Origin: Amycolatopsis oliviviridis
GTDB lineage: Bacteria > Actinomycetota > Actinomycetes > Mycobacteriales > Pseudonocardiaceae
Assembly (NCBI RefSeq): GCF_014654365.1
Contig: NZ_BNAY01000002.1
Coordinates: 1,055,728 to 1,119,727 of the forward strand
Length of the DNA stretch: 64,000 nt
Reading direction: 5' to 3'
Part shown: positions 8,329 through 16,736 of the stretch, piece by piece
How positions within the stretch are numbered: position 1 is the first letter of the stretch
Layout: each line of letters starts with the position of its first letter
Made by a program: the position numbers and the translations under genes
Notes under the pieces: generated by a model
Database searches by the model: none
Told to the model about the DNA's origin: nothing
The model's input: only the letters and a program-made list of their open reading frames with translations

Positions 8329-9219
8329 TCAGCGGCGCAGCGCGGTCTCCTCTTCCATGCGTGACAACTTCTCGGGGTTGCGCACGGCGTACAGACCGGT
8401 GATGAGGCCGTCCTCCACGCGCAGCGCGACGACGGTGTCGACCTCGCCGCCGAACCGGAGGATCAGCGCGGGATGCCCGTTGACCTGCGCGGTTCGCATC
8501 GACACCGCGTCGTCCCGCACCGGACGGCTCGCGGCCAGCAGCGGCGCGACCCGTGCGGCCCCGACCACCGGTTCCAGCACGGCCTGCACCACGCCGCCCC
8601 CGTCTCCGAGGAAGACGACGTCGGGCGAGAGGACGTCGAGCAGGCCCTGCAGATCACCCGTCCGGACCGCCCGGTGGAAGGCGTCGAGCACGTCCCGGGT
8701 CTCGCCCGGGGACGTGGCGCCCCGTGGCCGCCGGGCGGCGACGTGAGCCCGGGCACGGTGGGCGATCTGGTGGACCGCGGCCGGGGTCTTGCCGACGGCT
8801 TCGGCGATCTCGCCATAGGCCACGTCGAACACCTCGCGCAGCACGAACACCGCGCGCTCGGTCGGGGTGAGCGTCTCCAGCACCAGCAGCATCGCCATCG
8901 AGACGCTGTCGGCCAGTTCGACGTCGTCGGCCACGTCCGGCGTGGTGAGCAGCGGTTCCGGCAGCCAAGGGCCGACGTAGGACTCCTTGCGGCTGCCGAG
9001 CGTGCGCAGCCTGCCCAGCGCCTGCCGGGTCGTGACGCGGACGAGGTACGCCCGCGGGTTCTCCACGGTGCCGAGGTCGACGCCGGACCAGCGCAGCCAG
9101 GTCTCCTGGAGGACGTCCTCCGCGTCGGCGGCCGAGCCGAGCATCTCGTAGGCGACGGTGAAGAGCAGATTGCGGTGGGCGACGAACGCCTCCGTGGCGG
9201 GATCGCGCTCGTCGGACAT
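8329..9219 (-). CDS. sigJ: ECF41-group RNA polymerase sigma factor (SigJ-like)
   Basis: Extracytoplasmic-function sigma factor of 296 aa. Sigma region 2 ([27 protein letters not shown]) and region 4 ([41 protein letters not shown]) are followed by a SnoaL-like C-terminal extension. This extension carries the DGGG motif and an NPEKL motif near the end, both diagnostic of ECF41. In that group the extension modulates activity in place of an anti-sigma factor. The divergent neighbour encodes an AhpD/carboxymuconolactone decarboxylase protein, the standard ECF41 partner and target. Start ATG 9219 follows a weak AGGAGCC. Confidence 0.87.
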   Translation of the reverse strand: MSDERDPATEAFVAHRNLLFTVAYEMLGSAADAEDVLQETWLRWSGVDLGTVENPRAYLVRVTTRQALGRLRTLGSRKESYVGPWLPEPLLTTPDVADDVELADSVSMAMLLVLETLTPTERAVFVLREVFDVAYGEIAEAVGKTPAAVHQIAHRARAHVAARRPRGATSPGETRDVLDAFHRAVRTGDLQGLLDVLSPDVVFLGDGGGVVQAVLEPVVGAARVAPLLAASRPVRDDAVSMRTAQVNGHPALILRFGGEVDTVVALRVEDGLITGLYAVRNPEKLSRMEEETALRR

Positions 9220-9325
9220 GGGTGGCTCCTGTTCCTTCTCGACGCTGTCCTCCACCGGACACCGGGACTCGCCGGTTTCTGACACGTCCACGACGTGGCG
9301 CACGTCACGTCCTCCCGCTGTCAGC

Positions 9326-9772
9326 GTGCCCCGGTCACCGGCATCTGGTGGTCGTTCACTTCAGCCGACGACCACGAATGAGGACGAGGTCACCCAGGAA
9401 CTGGTGTCGCTGCGGGCCAGCCAGCTCAACGGCTGCGGCTTCTGCGTCGACGCCCACGCCAAGGACCTGGCGGCCGCCGGCGAACCCGCGGTGCGCGTCA
9501 ACCTGGTCGCCGCCTGGCGCGAATCCACCGTGTTCACCGAGGCCGAGCAGGCCGCGCTGGCGCTCGCGGAGGAAGGCAGCCGGCTCGCCGACGCGCACCA
9601 GGGCGTCTCGGACGAGACGTGGGCACTGGTGCGAAAGCACTATGACGACGATCAGGTCGCCGCGCTGATCTACCTGGTCGCGATGATCAACGCCGCCAAC
9701 CGGCTGCTCGTGATCACGCATACCAAGGGCGGCTCCTACCAGGCGGGCACGTTCGACAGCGCCGCGAGCTGA
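9326..9772 (+). CDS. AhpD/carboxymuconolactone decarboxylase-like protein, N-terminus uncertain
   Basis: Peroxidase-related partner of the divergent ECF41 sigma factor. The CxxC-x-x-x-H redox motif is plain in NGCGFCVDAHAKD, and the helical C-terminal half (DDDQVAALIYLVAMINAANRLLV) is normal. The usual N-terminal 25-30 residues before 'ELVSLRASQ' are not recognisable. Upstream of that point the frame gives a low-complexity Ser/Pro stretch without a Shine-Dalgarno. GTG 9326 is the best in-frame start but is weak. The gene may be 5'-truncated or carry a small deletion. Function: probable thiol peroxidase or decarboxylase-like redox enzyme; substrate unknown. Confidence 0.7.
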   Translation: MPRSPASGGRSLQPTTTNEDEVTQELVSLRASQLNGCGFCVDAHAKDLAAAGEPAVRVNLVAAWRESTVFTEAEQAALALAEEGSRLADAHQGVSDETWALVRKHYDDDQVAALIYLVAMINAANRLLVITHTKGGSYQAGTFDSAAS

Positions 9773-9785
9773 CCAGGGCGAACGA

Positions 9786-9820
9786 GGGAAGGCCCCAGGC
9801 GATTCGCCTGGGGCCTTCCC
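9786..9820. terminator. Bidirectional hairpin terminator
   Basis: A perfect inverted repeat (GGGAAGGCCCCAGGCGA and its complement) with almost no loop lies between the convergent AhpD-like gene and clgR, 13 bp from each stop codon. No U-tract follows, as is common in actinobacteria. Confidence 0.8.
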
Positions 9821-9832
9821 GCTTCGAGCTTG

Positions 9833-10279
9833 TTAAGCGGCGACCATCTTCGGTGCGGAGATCGTCGTCCGCAGCGCGGGGCTCATCCGCGGCGGCGGCG
9901 AGATCCGCAGGTCGGCCAGGTCGTTGCCGATCAGCTCGGACACCAGTCGGCCGCCCTCGAGGCCCGCTTCGGCGCTTTCCCGCTCCGGAGCGCGCCGCTT
10001 GCCCGCTTCGACCTTCTCGTCCACCGGGGCGACCTCGACGTTGTCCATCGCCGAGACGTCCGCCGCGACCTTGTGCAGGAGTTCGCCCAGCGGAAGGTCC
10101 AGGGCCTCGCAAATGGACGCCAGCAGCTCGCTGGACGCCTCCTTCTGCCCGCGCTCGACCTCGGAAAGGTAGCCGAGGCTCACCCTGGCGGCGCGGGAGA
10201 TGTCCCGCAGCGTTCGACGCTGGTTCGTGCGGGCGTGTCGGAGCCGGTCGCCGATCGCCTCGCGCAACAGCACGGTCAT
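9833..10279 (-). CDS. clgR: ClgR-like XRE family transcriptional regulator
   Basis: Activator of Clp protease and, in mycobacteria, of the psp genes. The 148-aa protein has one Cro/C1-type helix-turn-helix at residues 10-65 ([38 protein letters not shown]) and a low-complexity C-terminal half. It ends in Met-Val-Ala-Ala. A C-terminal Ala-Ala is the known degradation tag in Streptomyces ClgR, so ClpP turnover is plausible. ATG 10279 was preferred to an in-frame GTG one codon upstream. Gene order cinA-clgR-(sigJ)-pspA-pspM matches the mycobacterial arrangement apart from the inserted pair. Confidence 0.87.
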   Translation of the reverse strand: MTVLLREAIGDRLRHARTNQRRTLRDISRAARVSLGYLSEVERGQKEASSELLASICEALDLPLGELLHKVAADVSAMDNVEVAPVDEKVEAGKRRAPERESAEAGLEGGRLVSELIGNDLADLRISPPPRMSPALRTTISAPKMVAA

Positions 10280-10380
10280 CACGCGCCTCCCTTCCAGGAC
10301 TGACTACCCCCTACGTTACCCAGAGCGGTGCCCCGGGCGCAGGTGTTGACACGGCAATACGCCAAGGGCGAACGCGGCGA

Positions 10381-10842
10381 TCATGCGAGATGTTCCCCCA
10401 GCAGGGCGAACGCGCCGCGGACCGCACCGTCCCTGACCGAGGCTCGATCGCCGCTCAAGCGCAGCGTACGGACGGTGAGCACGTCCGGCCCGGCGAGCCC
10501 GACATGGACGGTGCCGGGTGCGACGCCGTCCTGTCCGGCCGGACCCGCGACGCCGGTCAGGCCGAGGCCCCAGGTGGCACCGCACCGCTCCCGGGCGCCG
10601 GCGGCCAACTGCGCCGCGACCTCGGGATGAACCGCGCCGTGCGCCGCGAGGAGGTCCGCGTCGACCCCGGCGAGCGAGGCCTTGAGGTCGGTGGCGTAGA
10701 CGATCAGCCCGCCCCGGACGACGGCACTCGATCCGGGGACCTCGGTCAGCGTCGCGCAGACCAGCCCGGCGGTCAGCGACTCGGCCGTCGCCACCGTCTC
10801 CCCACGCTCGATCAGGTGAGTGATCAAGGTCTCAGCTTTCAT
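10381..10842 (-). CDS. cinA: CinA C-terminal domain protein, nicotinamide-nucleotide amidohydrolase type (PncC)
   Basis: Predicted to deamidate nicotinamide mononucleotide to nicotinate mononucleotide in pyridine-nucleotide recycling. The 153-aa single domain shows the family blocks TAESLTAGLV, GSSAVVRGGLIVYATDLKASL and GLTGVAGPAGQDG-x3-GTVHVGL. It lacks the N-terminal molybdopterin-like half of full-length CinA, as is usual for PncC. Its ATG overlaps the pgsA stop codon by 4 nt (ATGA), so translation is coupled to pgsA. In actinobacteria it often precedes clgR or recA. Confidence 0.9.
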   Translation of the reverse strand: MKAETLITHLIERGETVATAESLTAGLVCATLTEVPGSSAVVRGGLIVYATDLKASLAGVDADLLAAHGAVHPEVAAQLAAGARERCGATWGLGLTGVAGPAGQDGVAPGTVHVGLAGPDVLTVRTLRLSGDRASVRDGAVRGAFALLGEHLA

Positions 10843-11480
10843 GCGCCCGCGGCACGCCTCCCGGCCGAGCGCAGCCGGACCGCGCGCACGACGTAGTCGA
10901 GTCCGGTCACGACGGTCAGCACGAGCGCGAGCCCCATCAGCACCCAGCGCACCGGCTCGGCGGACACGGGCAGCGGCAGCAGGTACGCGGTGATGGCCGC
11001 GATCTGCGCGAGCGTCTTGGCCTTGCCGCCCCGGCTGGCCGGGATGACGCCGTGCCGGATCACCCAGAACCGCAGCAGCGTCACGCCGATCTCGCGGATC
11101 GCGATGACGATGGTGACCCACCAGCCCAGTTCGCCGAGCACGCTCAGCCCGATCAGCGCGGCGCCGATCAGCGCCTTGTCCGCGATCGGATCGGCGATCT
11201 TGCCAAAGTCGGTGATCAGCCCGTACTTGCGCGCGACCCAGCCGTCGACCTGGTCGGTGAACGACGCGATCGCGAACAGTGCGGTGGCGATCGCCCGCCA
11301 GAAGGTGTCCGCCCCGTCCCCGGTGAACAGCGCCATCACGAACAGCGGCACCAGCACCAGCCGCGACATCGTGAGCAGATTCGCCAAGTTCAGGGTCGGG
11401 ACCGGGGTGGCCTCGGGTACCCGGGCGTGCTCGCCGCCCGTTCCCTCACCGGCCCCGGCGTCGCTCGGGGCGGCATTCAC
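10839..11480 (-). CDS. pgsA: CDP-diacylglycerol-glycerol-3-phosphate 3-phosphatidyltransferase
   Basis: Makes phosphatidylglycerol phosphate for anionic phospholipid synthesis. The 213-aa membrane protein has the CDP-alcohol phosphotransferase signature D-x2-D-G-x2-A-R-x8-G-x3-D-x3-D in [27 protein letters not shown], near residues 75-102. Several hydrophobic spans and a 28-residue Gly/Ala-rich hydrophilic N-terminal extension are also present. The GTG start overlaps the rimO stop by 4 nt (GTGA), and its own stop overlaps cinA. This makes rimO-pgsA-cinA one coupled operon. It corresponds in position to mycobacterial pgsA3. Confidence 0.9.
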   Translation of the reverse strand: MNAAPSDAGAGEGTGGEHARVPEATPVPTLNLANLLTMSRLVLVPLFVMALFTGDGADTFWRAIATALFAIASFTDQVDGWVARKYGLITDFGKIADPIADKALIGAALIGLSVLGELGWWVTIVIAIREIGVTLLRFWVIRHGVIPASRGGKAKTLAQIAAITAYLLPLPVSAEPVRWVLMGLALVLTVVTGLDYVVRAVRLRSAGRRAAGA

Positions 11481-12925
11481 CGGTCGGCCTCGGGCGGCGC
11501 GGGCCGCACGATCAGGTCGACACCTTCGGAGTCGACGACCTCACAGCGCACGAAGTCCCCCACCGCCAGCCGGGGCAGGTCGTCCGTTTCGATCAGGACG
11601 CATTCACCGTCGACCTCGGGGGCCTGGTGCGCGGCGCGGCCGATCGGGTCCTCGCCGTCCTCGGCCTGCTCGATCAGGACGTCGACGAAGTCGCCGATGC
11701 GGTCCTCGGCCCGCTGCGAGGTCAGCTCCTCGACCAGCGCCGAGATCCGCGCGACCCGTTCGGCCACCACGGACTCGTCGAGTTTGCCGTCGAAGGTCTC
11801 GGCCTCGGTGCCGTCCTCGTCCGAGTAGCCGAAGACGCCCACCGCGTCCAGCCGCGCGCCGTTGAGGAAGCGCTCCAGCTCGGCGACGTCCTCTTCGGTC
11901 TCGCCGGGGAATCCGACGATGACGTTGGTCCGGATGCCGGCGTTGGGCGAGTGCTCGCGGATCTGGTGGCACAGCGCGAGGAACGAGTCCGTGGACCCGA
12001 AGCGGCGCATGCGGCGCAGCACGGTCTCGCTGGAGTGCTGGAAGGACAGGTCGAAGTAGTCGGCGACGCCCGGCGTGGTCGCGATGGCCTTGACCAGGCC
12101 GGGGCGCGTTTCGGCGGGCTGCAGGTAGGAGACGCGGACGCGTTCGATGCCGGGCACCGCGGCCAGGCGCGGGACCAGCAGTTCCAGCGCGCGGGCGCCG
12201 TCGCGGCCGAAGTCCTTGCCGTAGGAGGTGGAGTTCTCCGAGACGAGGAAGACCTCCTTGACGCCGTTCTCCGCGAGCCACATCGCCTCGGCGACGATCT
12301 CGTCCGGCTGCCGCGACACGAAGGAGCCGCGGAACGACGGGATCGCGCAGAACGAGCAGCGGCGGTCGCAGCCGGAGGCGATCTTCAGCGCGGCCACCGG
12401 GGAGGTGTCGAGCCGGGTCCGCAGCACGCGCGGGCCCCAGCCGTGCTGCGCGTGTCCCGGCACCTCGACCGACTCGGCGGCCGTCGGGCGCTGGACCGGG
12501 CTGATCGGCAGCAGCTTGCGGCGGTCGGACGGCGTGTGGGACTCGACCTTGCGGCCCGCCACGACGTCGTCGAGGCGCTCGGCGAGGTCGGCGTAGTGAT
12601 CGAACCCCAGGACCGCGTCGGCCTCGGGCAGGCTCTCGGCCAGCTCGTTGCCATAGCGCTCGGCCATGCAGCCGACGGCGACGACCTTCTTGCCGGTGTC
12701 GGACGCCGCGAGCAGGGTGTCGACCGAATCCTTCTTGGCGGACTCGACGAAGCCGCAGGTGTTGACGACCACGACGTCGGAGTCCTCGGGCTCGGTGGCG
12801 AGCTCCCAGCCGCCCGCCGCCAGCCGTCCGGCGAGTTCCTCGGAATCGACCTCGTTGCGGGCGCAACCGAGGGTCAGCAAGGACACGCGGCGAGTGGCGA
12901 CAGGATCAGTGGTGGGAGAAGGCAC
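11477..12925 (-). CDS. rimO: Ribosomal protein S12 methylthiotransferase
   Basis: Radical-SAM enzyme that adds a methylthio group to an aspartate of ribosomal protein S12. The 482-aa protein has an N-terminal UPF0004 domain with its cysteines ([30 protein letters not shown]). The radical-SAM cluster motif CDRRCSFC lies near residue 190, and a TRAM domain is at the C-terminus. The related tRNA enzyme MiaB differs in the N-terminal motifs and insert. GTG 12923-12925 starts the conserved region; the frame remains open upstream but without family resemblance. It is the first gene of the operon with pgsA and cinA and is divergent from argA, 88 bp away. Confidence 0.88.
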   Translation of the reverse strand: MPSPTTDPVATRRVSLLTLGCARNEVDSEELAGRLAAGGWELATEPEDSDVVVVNTCGFVESAKKDSVDTLLAASDTGKKVVAVGCMAERYGNELAESLPEADAVLGFDHYADLAERLDDVVAGRKVESHTPSDRRKLLPISPVQRPTAAESVEVPGHAQHGWGPRVLRTRLDTSPVAALKIASGCDRRCSFCAIPSFRGSFVSRQPDEIVAEAMWLAENGVKEVFLVSENSTSYGKDFGRDGARALELLVPRLAAVPGIERVRVSYLQPAETRPGLVKAIATTPGVADYFDLSFQHSSETVLRRMRRFGSTDSFLALCHQIREHSPNAGIRTNVIVGFPGETEEDVAELERFLNGARLDAVGVFGYSDEDGTEAETFDGKLDESVVAERVARISALVEELTSQRAEDRIGDFVDVLIEQAEDGEDPIGRAAHQAPEVDGECVLIETDDLPRLAVGDFVRCEVVDSEGVDLIVRPAPPEADR

Positions 12926-13013
12926 GTGCCTTAGGGTAGCTGGCCTGTTCGCCGGGTCGGCGATCGCTCGCTCGGGCGAGCCCTCGACCGGGTCGGGCCC
13001 CAGGGATGGCTTA

Positions 13014-13541
13014 ATGGTGGACGTGCCGTCAGAGCCTCTCCTCCACCGCCGTCCCACCGTCCGCCGGGCCAGGATCGCGGACGTCCGCAAGATCAAGGCG
13101 CTGGTCGACTCCGACGCGGGGACGGTGCTGCTGGAGAAGGATCTCGTCACCCTCTACGAGAGCGTCCAGGAGTTCTGGGTGGTCGAGGACGGTGACGACG
13201 TGCTCGGCTGCGGCGCGCTCCACGTGCTGTGGGAGGACATCGCCGAGCTGCGCACCATCGCCGTCGACAAGGACACGCGGGGCCGCGGGATCGGGCACGC
13301 GCTGGTCGACCAGCTGATCGGCTTCGCCCGCGAGATCGGGCTGAAACGGCTGTTCGTGCTGACCTTCGAGACCCACTTCTTCTCCGGGCACGGCTTCGTC
13401 GAGATCGACGGCACGCCGGTCACCCAGGAGGTCTACGAGGAGATGCGGCGCTCGGCCGATCCCGGTGTCGCGGAGTTCCTCGACCTGCCGTACGTGAAGC
13501 CGAACACCCTGGGCAACAGCCGGATGCTGCTGGAGCTTTAA
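13014..13541 (+). CDS. argA: Amino-acid N-acetyltransferase (short ArgA type)
   Basis: GNAT enzyme expected to acetylate glutamate at the first step of arginine synthesis, as the short Rv2747-type synthase does. The 175-aa protein has the acetyl-CoA motif [26 protein letters not shown] and a conserved C-terminal '[16 protein letters not shown]'-like region before [18 protein letters not shown]. It lacks the kinase-like domain of E. coli ArgA. ATG 13014 is the first good start; GTG 13023 is possible. It is divergent from rimO and overlaps the convergent CGNR gene by 4 bp. Its position near ftsK and pgsA matches mycobacteria. Confidence 0.8.
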   Translation: MVDVPSEPLLHRRPTVRRARIADVRKIKALVDSDAGTVLLEKDLVTLYESVQEFWVVEDGDDVLGCGALHVLWEDIAELRTIAVDKDTRGRGIGHALVDQLIGFAREIGLKRLFVLTFETHFFSGHGFVEIDGTPVTQEVYEEMRRSADPGVAEFLDLPYVKPNTLGNSRMLLEL

Positions 13542-14074
13542 GGGGCCTTCTTCGCGTGGCGGGCGACCCGGACCCGGTTGCCGCACAGCGAAGGCGTGCA
13601 CCAGACCCGCCTGCTGTTGGCCGCCACGAACAACATCGAGCAGTCATGCGCGCCGCATCGCCGCAGCCGGTCGGCGCGCGGCCCGGACACCAGGTCGATC
13701 GCGGCGACCGCGACGGCGGCGAGGGCGATCTCACCGCCGTCTTCGCCATGCCACGTCGTCTCGGCGCCCTCGGCGGTCAGCCGCGGACTGGTGGGGACGG
13801 CGGCCGCGGCCGCGTTGACCCGCTCGACCGCCCACGCCTCAGGCTCCCGTGAGGCCACGGCCGCCTCCAGCACCTCACGCACCGCCGACCGCAGCCGCCG
13901 TGTCTGCTCGGCCGACGGCGGCCGGGCGCCTTCGGGCAGCAGCGCCGCCTGAGTCGCCCAGAACCTGGCGTGGCCGTCGTCGAGCAGATCGATCGACGGC
14001 GAGACGGCCAGCATGACGGTGTCGGCGAGGTTCACCGCGAGATCGTCACCGGGGAGCGAGTCGAGATCGAGCAT
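13538..14074 (-). CDS. CGNR zinc-finger regulator (ABATE domain)
   Basis: Probable transcription regulator of 178 aa. The N-terminal ABATE-type helical region starts 'LAVNLADTV'. The C-terminal finger has Cys and His in RRCGAHDCSMLF and WCTPSLCGNRVRVARH, which contains the name-giving CGNR. The intergenic region to the divergent hydrolase gene is only 57 bp, so it likely controls that gene and the nitroreductase after it. An AT-richer stretch with an imperfect inverted repeat (TAGTACCTGATAGTG/CATTAG region, 14085-14120) may be its operator; this is tentative. Confidence 0.82.
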   Translation of the reverse strand: MLDLDSLPGDDLAVNLADTVMLAVSPSIDLLDDGHARFWATQAALLPEGARPPSAEQTRRLRSAVREVLEAAVASREPEAWAVERVNAAAAAVPTSPRLTAEGAETTWHGEDGGEIALAAVAVAAIDLVSGPRADRLRRCGAHDCSMLFVAANSRRVWCTPSLCGNRVRVARHAKKAP

Positions 14075-14131
14075 GCCTTGACACTATCAGGTACTAATGG
14101 TTCAAGACAGTTCTAGCCATTAGGAGTGCTC

Positions 14132-14977
14132 ATGACGACCATCCGGCACCGGTCCGTCCAGCTCGGCGACGTCGAGGTCTTCTATCGCGAGGCCGGCGAT
14201 CCCGAAGCGCCGGTTTTGCTCTTGCTGCACGGCTTCCCGACGTCATCGCACCAGTTCACGCGGCTGATGCGCCGCCTCGCCGGGCGGTGGCGGCTCCTCG
14301 CGCCGGACCTGCCCGGGTTCGGCGAGACCGTCACGCCCGAGGGATTCACGTTCACCTTCGACCGGCTCGCGGAGGTGGTCGGCGAGTTCGTCGACGCACT
14401 GGAACTGCGCCGGTACGCGCTCTACGTCTTCGATTTCGGCGCCCCGACGGGCCTGCGGCTGGCGGTCTCGCGGCCGTCCCAGGTCACGGCGCTGATCACG
14501 CAGAACGGCAACGCCTACGTCGAAGGGCTCGGGCCCGCGATGCCGGACTTCCCTTCCCTGACGGACGAAGCCGAGGCACGGCGCGGGTTCGAGGCGATCC
14601 TCGAACCGGAGCAGATCAGGTACCAGTACACCGGCGCCCGCGATCCGGAGACGATCGATCCCGCGAACTACCAGCTGGACCAGTACTTCCTCCAGCGCCC
14701 CGGGCGCGCGGACGCGATGCTCGACCTGTTCTGGGACTACCGGAACAACCCTCCCGAGTACCCGAAGTTCCAGGCGTGGCTGCGGGAAGCCCAGCCGCCC
14801 GTGCTCGCCGTGTGGGGCCGCAACGACCCGTTCTTCATCCCGGCGGGGGCCGAAGCGTTCCGGAATGATGTTCCCTCGGCGGAGGTTCACTTCTTCGACA
14901 CCGGGCATTTCGCGCTGGAAGAGGATCTCGAACCGATCAGCGAGCTGATCGACCGCTTCCTGGCGGCGCATCACTGA
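14132..14977 (+). CDS. Alpha/beta hydrolase, epoxide-hydrolase/haloalkane-dehalogenase-like
   Basis: A 281-aa alpha/beta-fold hydrolase. HGFPTSSHQF forms the oxyanion region. The nucleophile is an aspartate in VFDFGAPTG (residue about 107), which separates it from serine esterases and fits epoxide hydrolase or dehalogenase chemistry. The catalytic histidine is in DTGHFALEED near the C-terminus. ATG 14132 has AGGAG at 14122-14126. It is followed 10 bp later by a nitroreductase and is divergent from a CGNR regulator. The three may form an inducible detoxification unit. The substrate is unknown. Confidence 0.85.
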   Translation: MTTIRHRSVQLGDVEVFYREAGDPEAPVLLLLHGFPTSSHQFTRLMRRLAGRWRLLAPDLPGFGETVTPEGFTFTFDRLAEVVGEFVDALELRRYALYVFDFGAPTGLRLAVSRPSQVTALITQNGNAYVEGLGPAMPDFPSLTDEAEARRGFEAILEPEQIRYQYTGARDPETIDPANYQLDQYFLQRPGRADAMLDLFWDYRNNPPEYPKFQAWLREAQPPVLAVWGRNDPFFIPAGAEAFRNDVPSAEVHFFDTGHFALEEDLEPISELIDRFLAAHH

Positions 14978-14987
14978 AAGGCGGCAC

Positions 14988-15629
14988 ATGGACACCTCCG
15001 TCACCGATCACCTGCTCAGCACGACGCGCGCGGTCCGCCGCAAGCTCGACCTGGACAGGCCGGTGGAACCCGAGGTGCTCGAAGAGTGCCTGCGGCTCGC
15101 GTTGCAGGCGCCCACGCCGGGCAACCAGCAGGCGTGGCGCTGGCTCGTCGTCCGGGACCAAGGGGTGAAGGACCGGCTGTCCGAGCTGTTCAGGCGGGTC
15201 GGGAAGGCGTACCTGGAAACGAACGCGGCCGCGCTCGGCGAGGCGATCAACGAGCCTTCGGTGGCGCGGGCGCTGGCTTCGGGGCAGCACCTGATCGACG
15301 TGATCGACCGGGTCCCGGTGTACGTCATCCCGTGCCTGACCGGCAGGCCGAGCGGCGACAACGCGACCGACGCCGCGTTCTACGGCGGGATCTTCCCGGC
15401 GGTGTGGAACTTCCAGCTGGCGCTGCGGTCGCGAGGCCTCGGCTCGACGCTCACGACGTACCACCTGACCCACGAGGCGGAGGCGGCCGAGATCCTCGGC
15501 ATCCCCGCCGACGTCACGCAGGTCGGGCTGCTGCCGGTCGCCTACACGACGGTGCCGGACTTCAAGCCCGCGTCGCGCGTGCCGTTGCCGGAGGTCGCGT
15601 ACCTCGATGGCTGGGGTAACGCGCTTTAG
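14988..15629 (+). CDS. Nitroreductase family protein
   Basis: Flavin-dependent NAD(P)H oxidoreductase of 213 aa. The N-terminal FMN-binding 'TTRAVRRKLD...ALQAPTPGNQQAWRWLVV' and the C-terminal 'GIPADVTQVGLLPVAYT' are typical of the family. The middle insert (residues 60-115) has the form seen in actinobacterial members. The start has AAAGGCGG just upstream. It lies in an operon with the epoxide-hydrolase-like gene. The 3' end overlaps the convergent lipoprotein gene by 4 bp. Physiological substrate unknown. Confidence 0.86.
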   Translation: MDTSVTDHLLSTTRAVRRKLDLDRPVEPEVLEECLRLALQAPTPGNQQAWRWLVVRDQGVKDRLSELFRRVGKAYLETNAAALGEAINEPSVARALASGQHLIDVIDRVPVYVIPCLTGRPSGDNATDAAFYGGIFPAVWNFQLALRSRGLGSTLTTYHLTHEAEAAEILGIPADVTQVGLLPVAYTTVPDFKPASRVPLPEVAYLDGWGNAL

Positions 15630-16117
15630 GCTTTCGACACCCGCAGGGTGACCTGGTCGCCCCCCGAACTCACAGCGACCAGGTCCACCCGGCAGGCGGC
15701 GAACTCGACGGACTGCCTGCCGCTCCGGCCGGTGGAGGCGACAACCGCCGTCGTCCGCTCCCCGCGTCCCGGTTCGGCCAGGGTCAGCTCGACCACGGCC
15801 TCCCCTTCCCAGACGCAGACCATTCCGGCGGCACAACGAGAATCGGACACCAGGCGCGCGAAGCGGATGCTGACGTCCTTCGACGCGACCTCGGTCGTGT
15901 CACCGACCTTGAGGACGACGGTCTCCCCGAGCTCGACGGTGCCCTGGGGCTTCTCTTGCGGCTTTTCTTGCGGCTTGGGGACCGGCTGCTGGACCGGCGC
16001 GGGCTGGGTCACCGTGGGCCGGTCCGCCGCGGGTTGTTCGCGCGCGGCCGAGCTGCCGGCCCCGCAGGCGAGGCCGACCAGGGCGCAGAGGACGACGAGC
16101 AGCTTCTTGGGGTCCAC
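15626..16117 (-). CDS. Putative secreted lipoprotein of unknown function
   Basis: A 163-aa protein with a short signal sequence (MDPKKLLVVLCALVGLACG) ending at a plausible lipoprotein cysteine near residue 19; the lipobox is imperfect (GLAC). A Pro/Gln/Lys-rich linker with repeated KPQE follows (about residues 35-65). A small beta-rich domain with two cysteines in 'CAAGMVCVWEGEA' is next. That last pattern occurs in many uncharacterised secreted actinobacterial proteins. GTG 16117 is the start. It is 43 bp downstream of the RloB gene on the same strand. Confidence 0.7.
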   Translation of the reverse strand: MDPKKLLVVLCALVGLACGAGSSAAREQPAADRPTVTQPAPVQQPVPKPQEKPQEKPQGTVELGETVVLKVGDTTEVASKDVSIRFARLVSDSRCAAGMVCVWEGEAVVELTLAEPGRGERTTAVVASTGRSGRQSVEFAACRVDLVAVSSGGDQVTLRVSKA

Positions 16118-16160
16118 GGAGTCAGGACGTAACGGAGGCTCCGGTCCGTTGCATCGGGTT

Positions 16161-16736
16161 TCAGGTGATCTTTTCGACCAGGGCCCAGACACCGGTGGAC
16201 GGGTTGCGGCCGTGCTCGGAACCCAGCTCGACGTCGTGTTTCTTCGCGCGCAGGACCGCGGATCCGATCCCGCTCTCGTAGTCCGCGAACCGCAACGCCG
16301 ACTTGCTGAACCCCGGAACATGCTTGACCAGGCGTTTCGCCACGTCTCCGTAGCAGGTCAACGGCGCCGAGCACGCCTCGAAATGCAGCAGCAGCCAGAA
16401 CTCGAAACAGGGATTCGAGATCGCCAGGCTGACCCGGAGGCGGCGCGCGGTCGCGGCCGCCTTGTCGAGGTCGAACTCGTCGACGTCGACCACGCACCAC
16501 ACCTCGTCGTGCGTTCCCTCGGCACGGTCGCGCATTCCCGCCGCGTACTTGACCACGGCTTCCGGGTCGCCACGCTTCGCTTTGATCTTGATCGTGATGG
16601 CGGGGTTCCGACGAGCCCGCTTGAGCCCTTCGAAGTACGCGGGCTCCGTGGCCTCGGCGCCACAGACGACGAGGATCGACGTGCGCTGTTCCCGAAACGC
16701 CGATCGCCTCCGGCCGCTGTTCTCCCGGCGGGTCAT
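16161..16736 (-). CDS. RloB-like protein, second gene of an AbiL-type defence pair
   Basis: A 191-aa RloB-family protein. It opens with basic '[31 protein letters not shown]' (the E-x2-Y-F of the family). It continues with [13 protein letters not shown], an acidic block resembling a Toprim/nuclease metal site, and has [13 protein letters not shown] mid-protein. Its ATG overlaps the AAA ATPase stop by 4 nt, so the two are co-translated. In Lactococcus the equivalent pair AbiLi/AbiLii causes abortive phage infection. A nuclease role is inference from the acidic motif and family. Confidence 0.82.
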   Translation of the reverse strand: MTRRENSGRRRSAFREQRTSILVVCGAEATEPAYFEGLKRARRNPAITIKIKAKRGDPEAVVKYAAGMRDRAEGTHDEVWCVVDVDEFDLDKAAATARRLRVSLAISNPCFEFWLLLHFEACSAPLTCYGDVAKRLVKHVPGFSKSALRFADYESGIGSAVLRAKKHDVELGSEHGRNPSTGVWALVEKIT

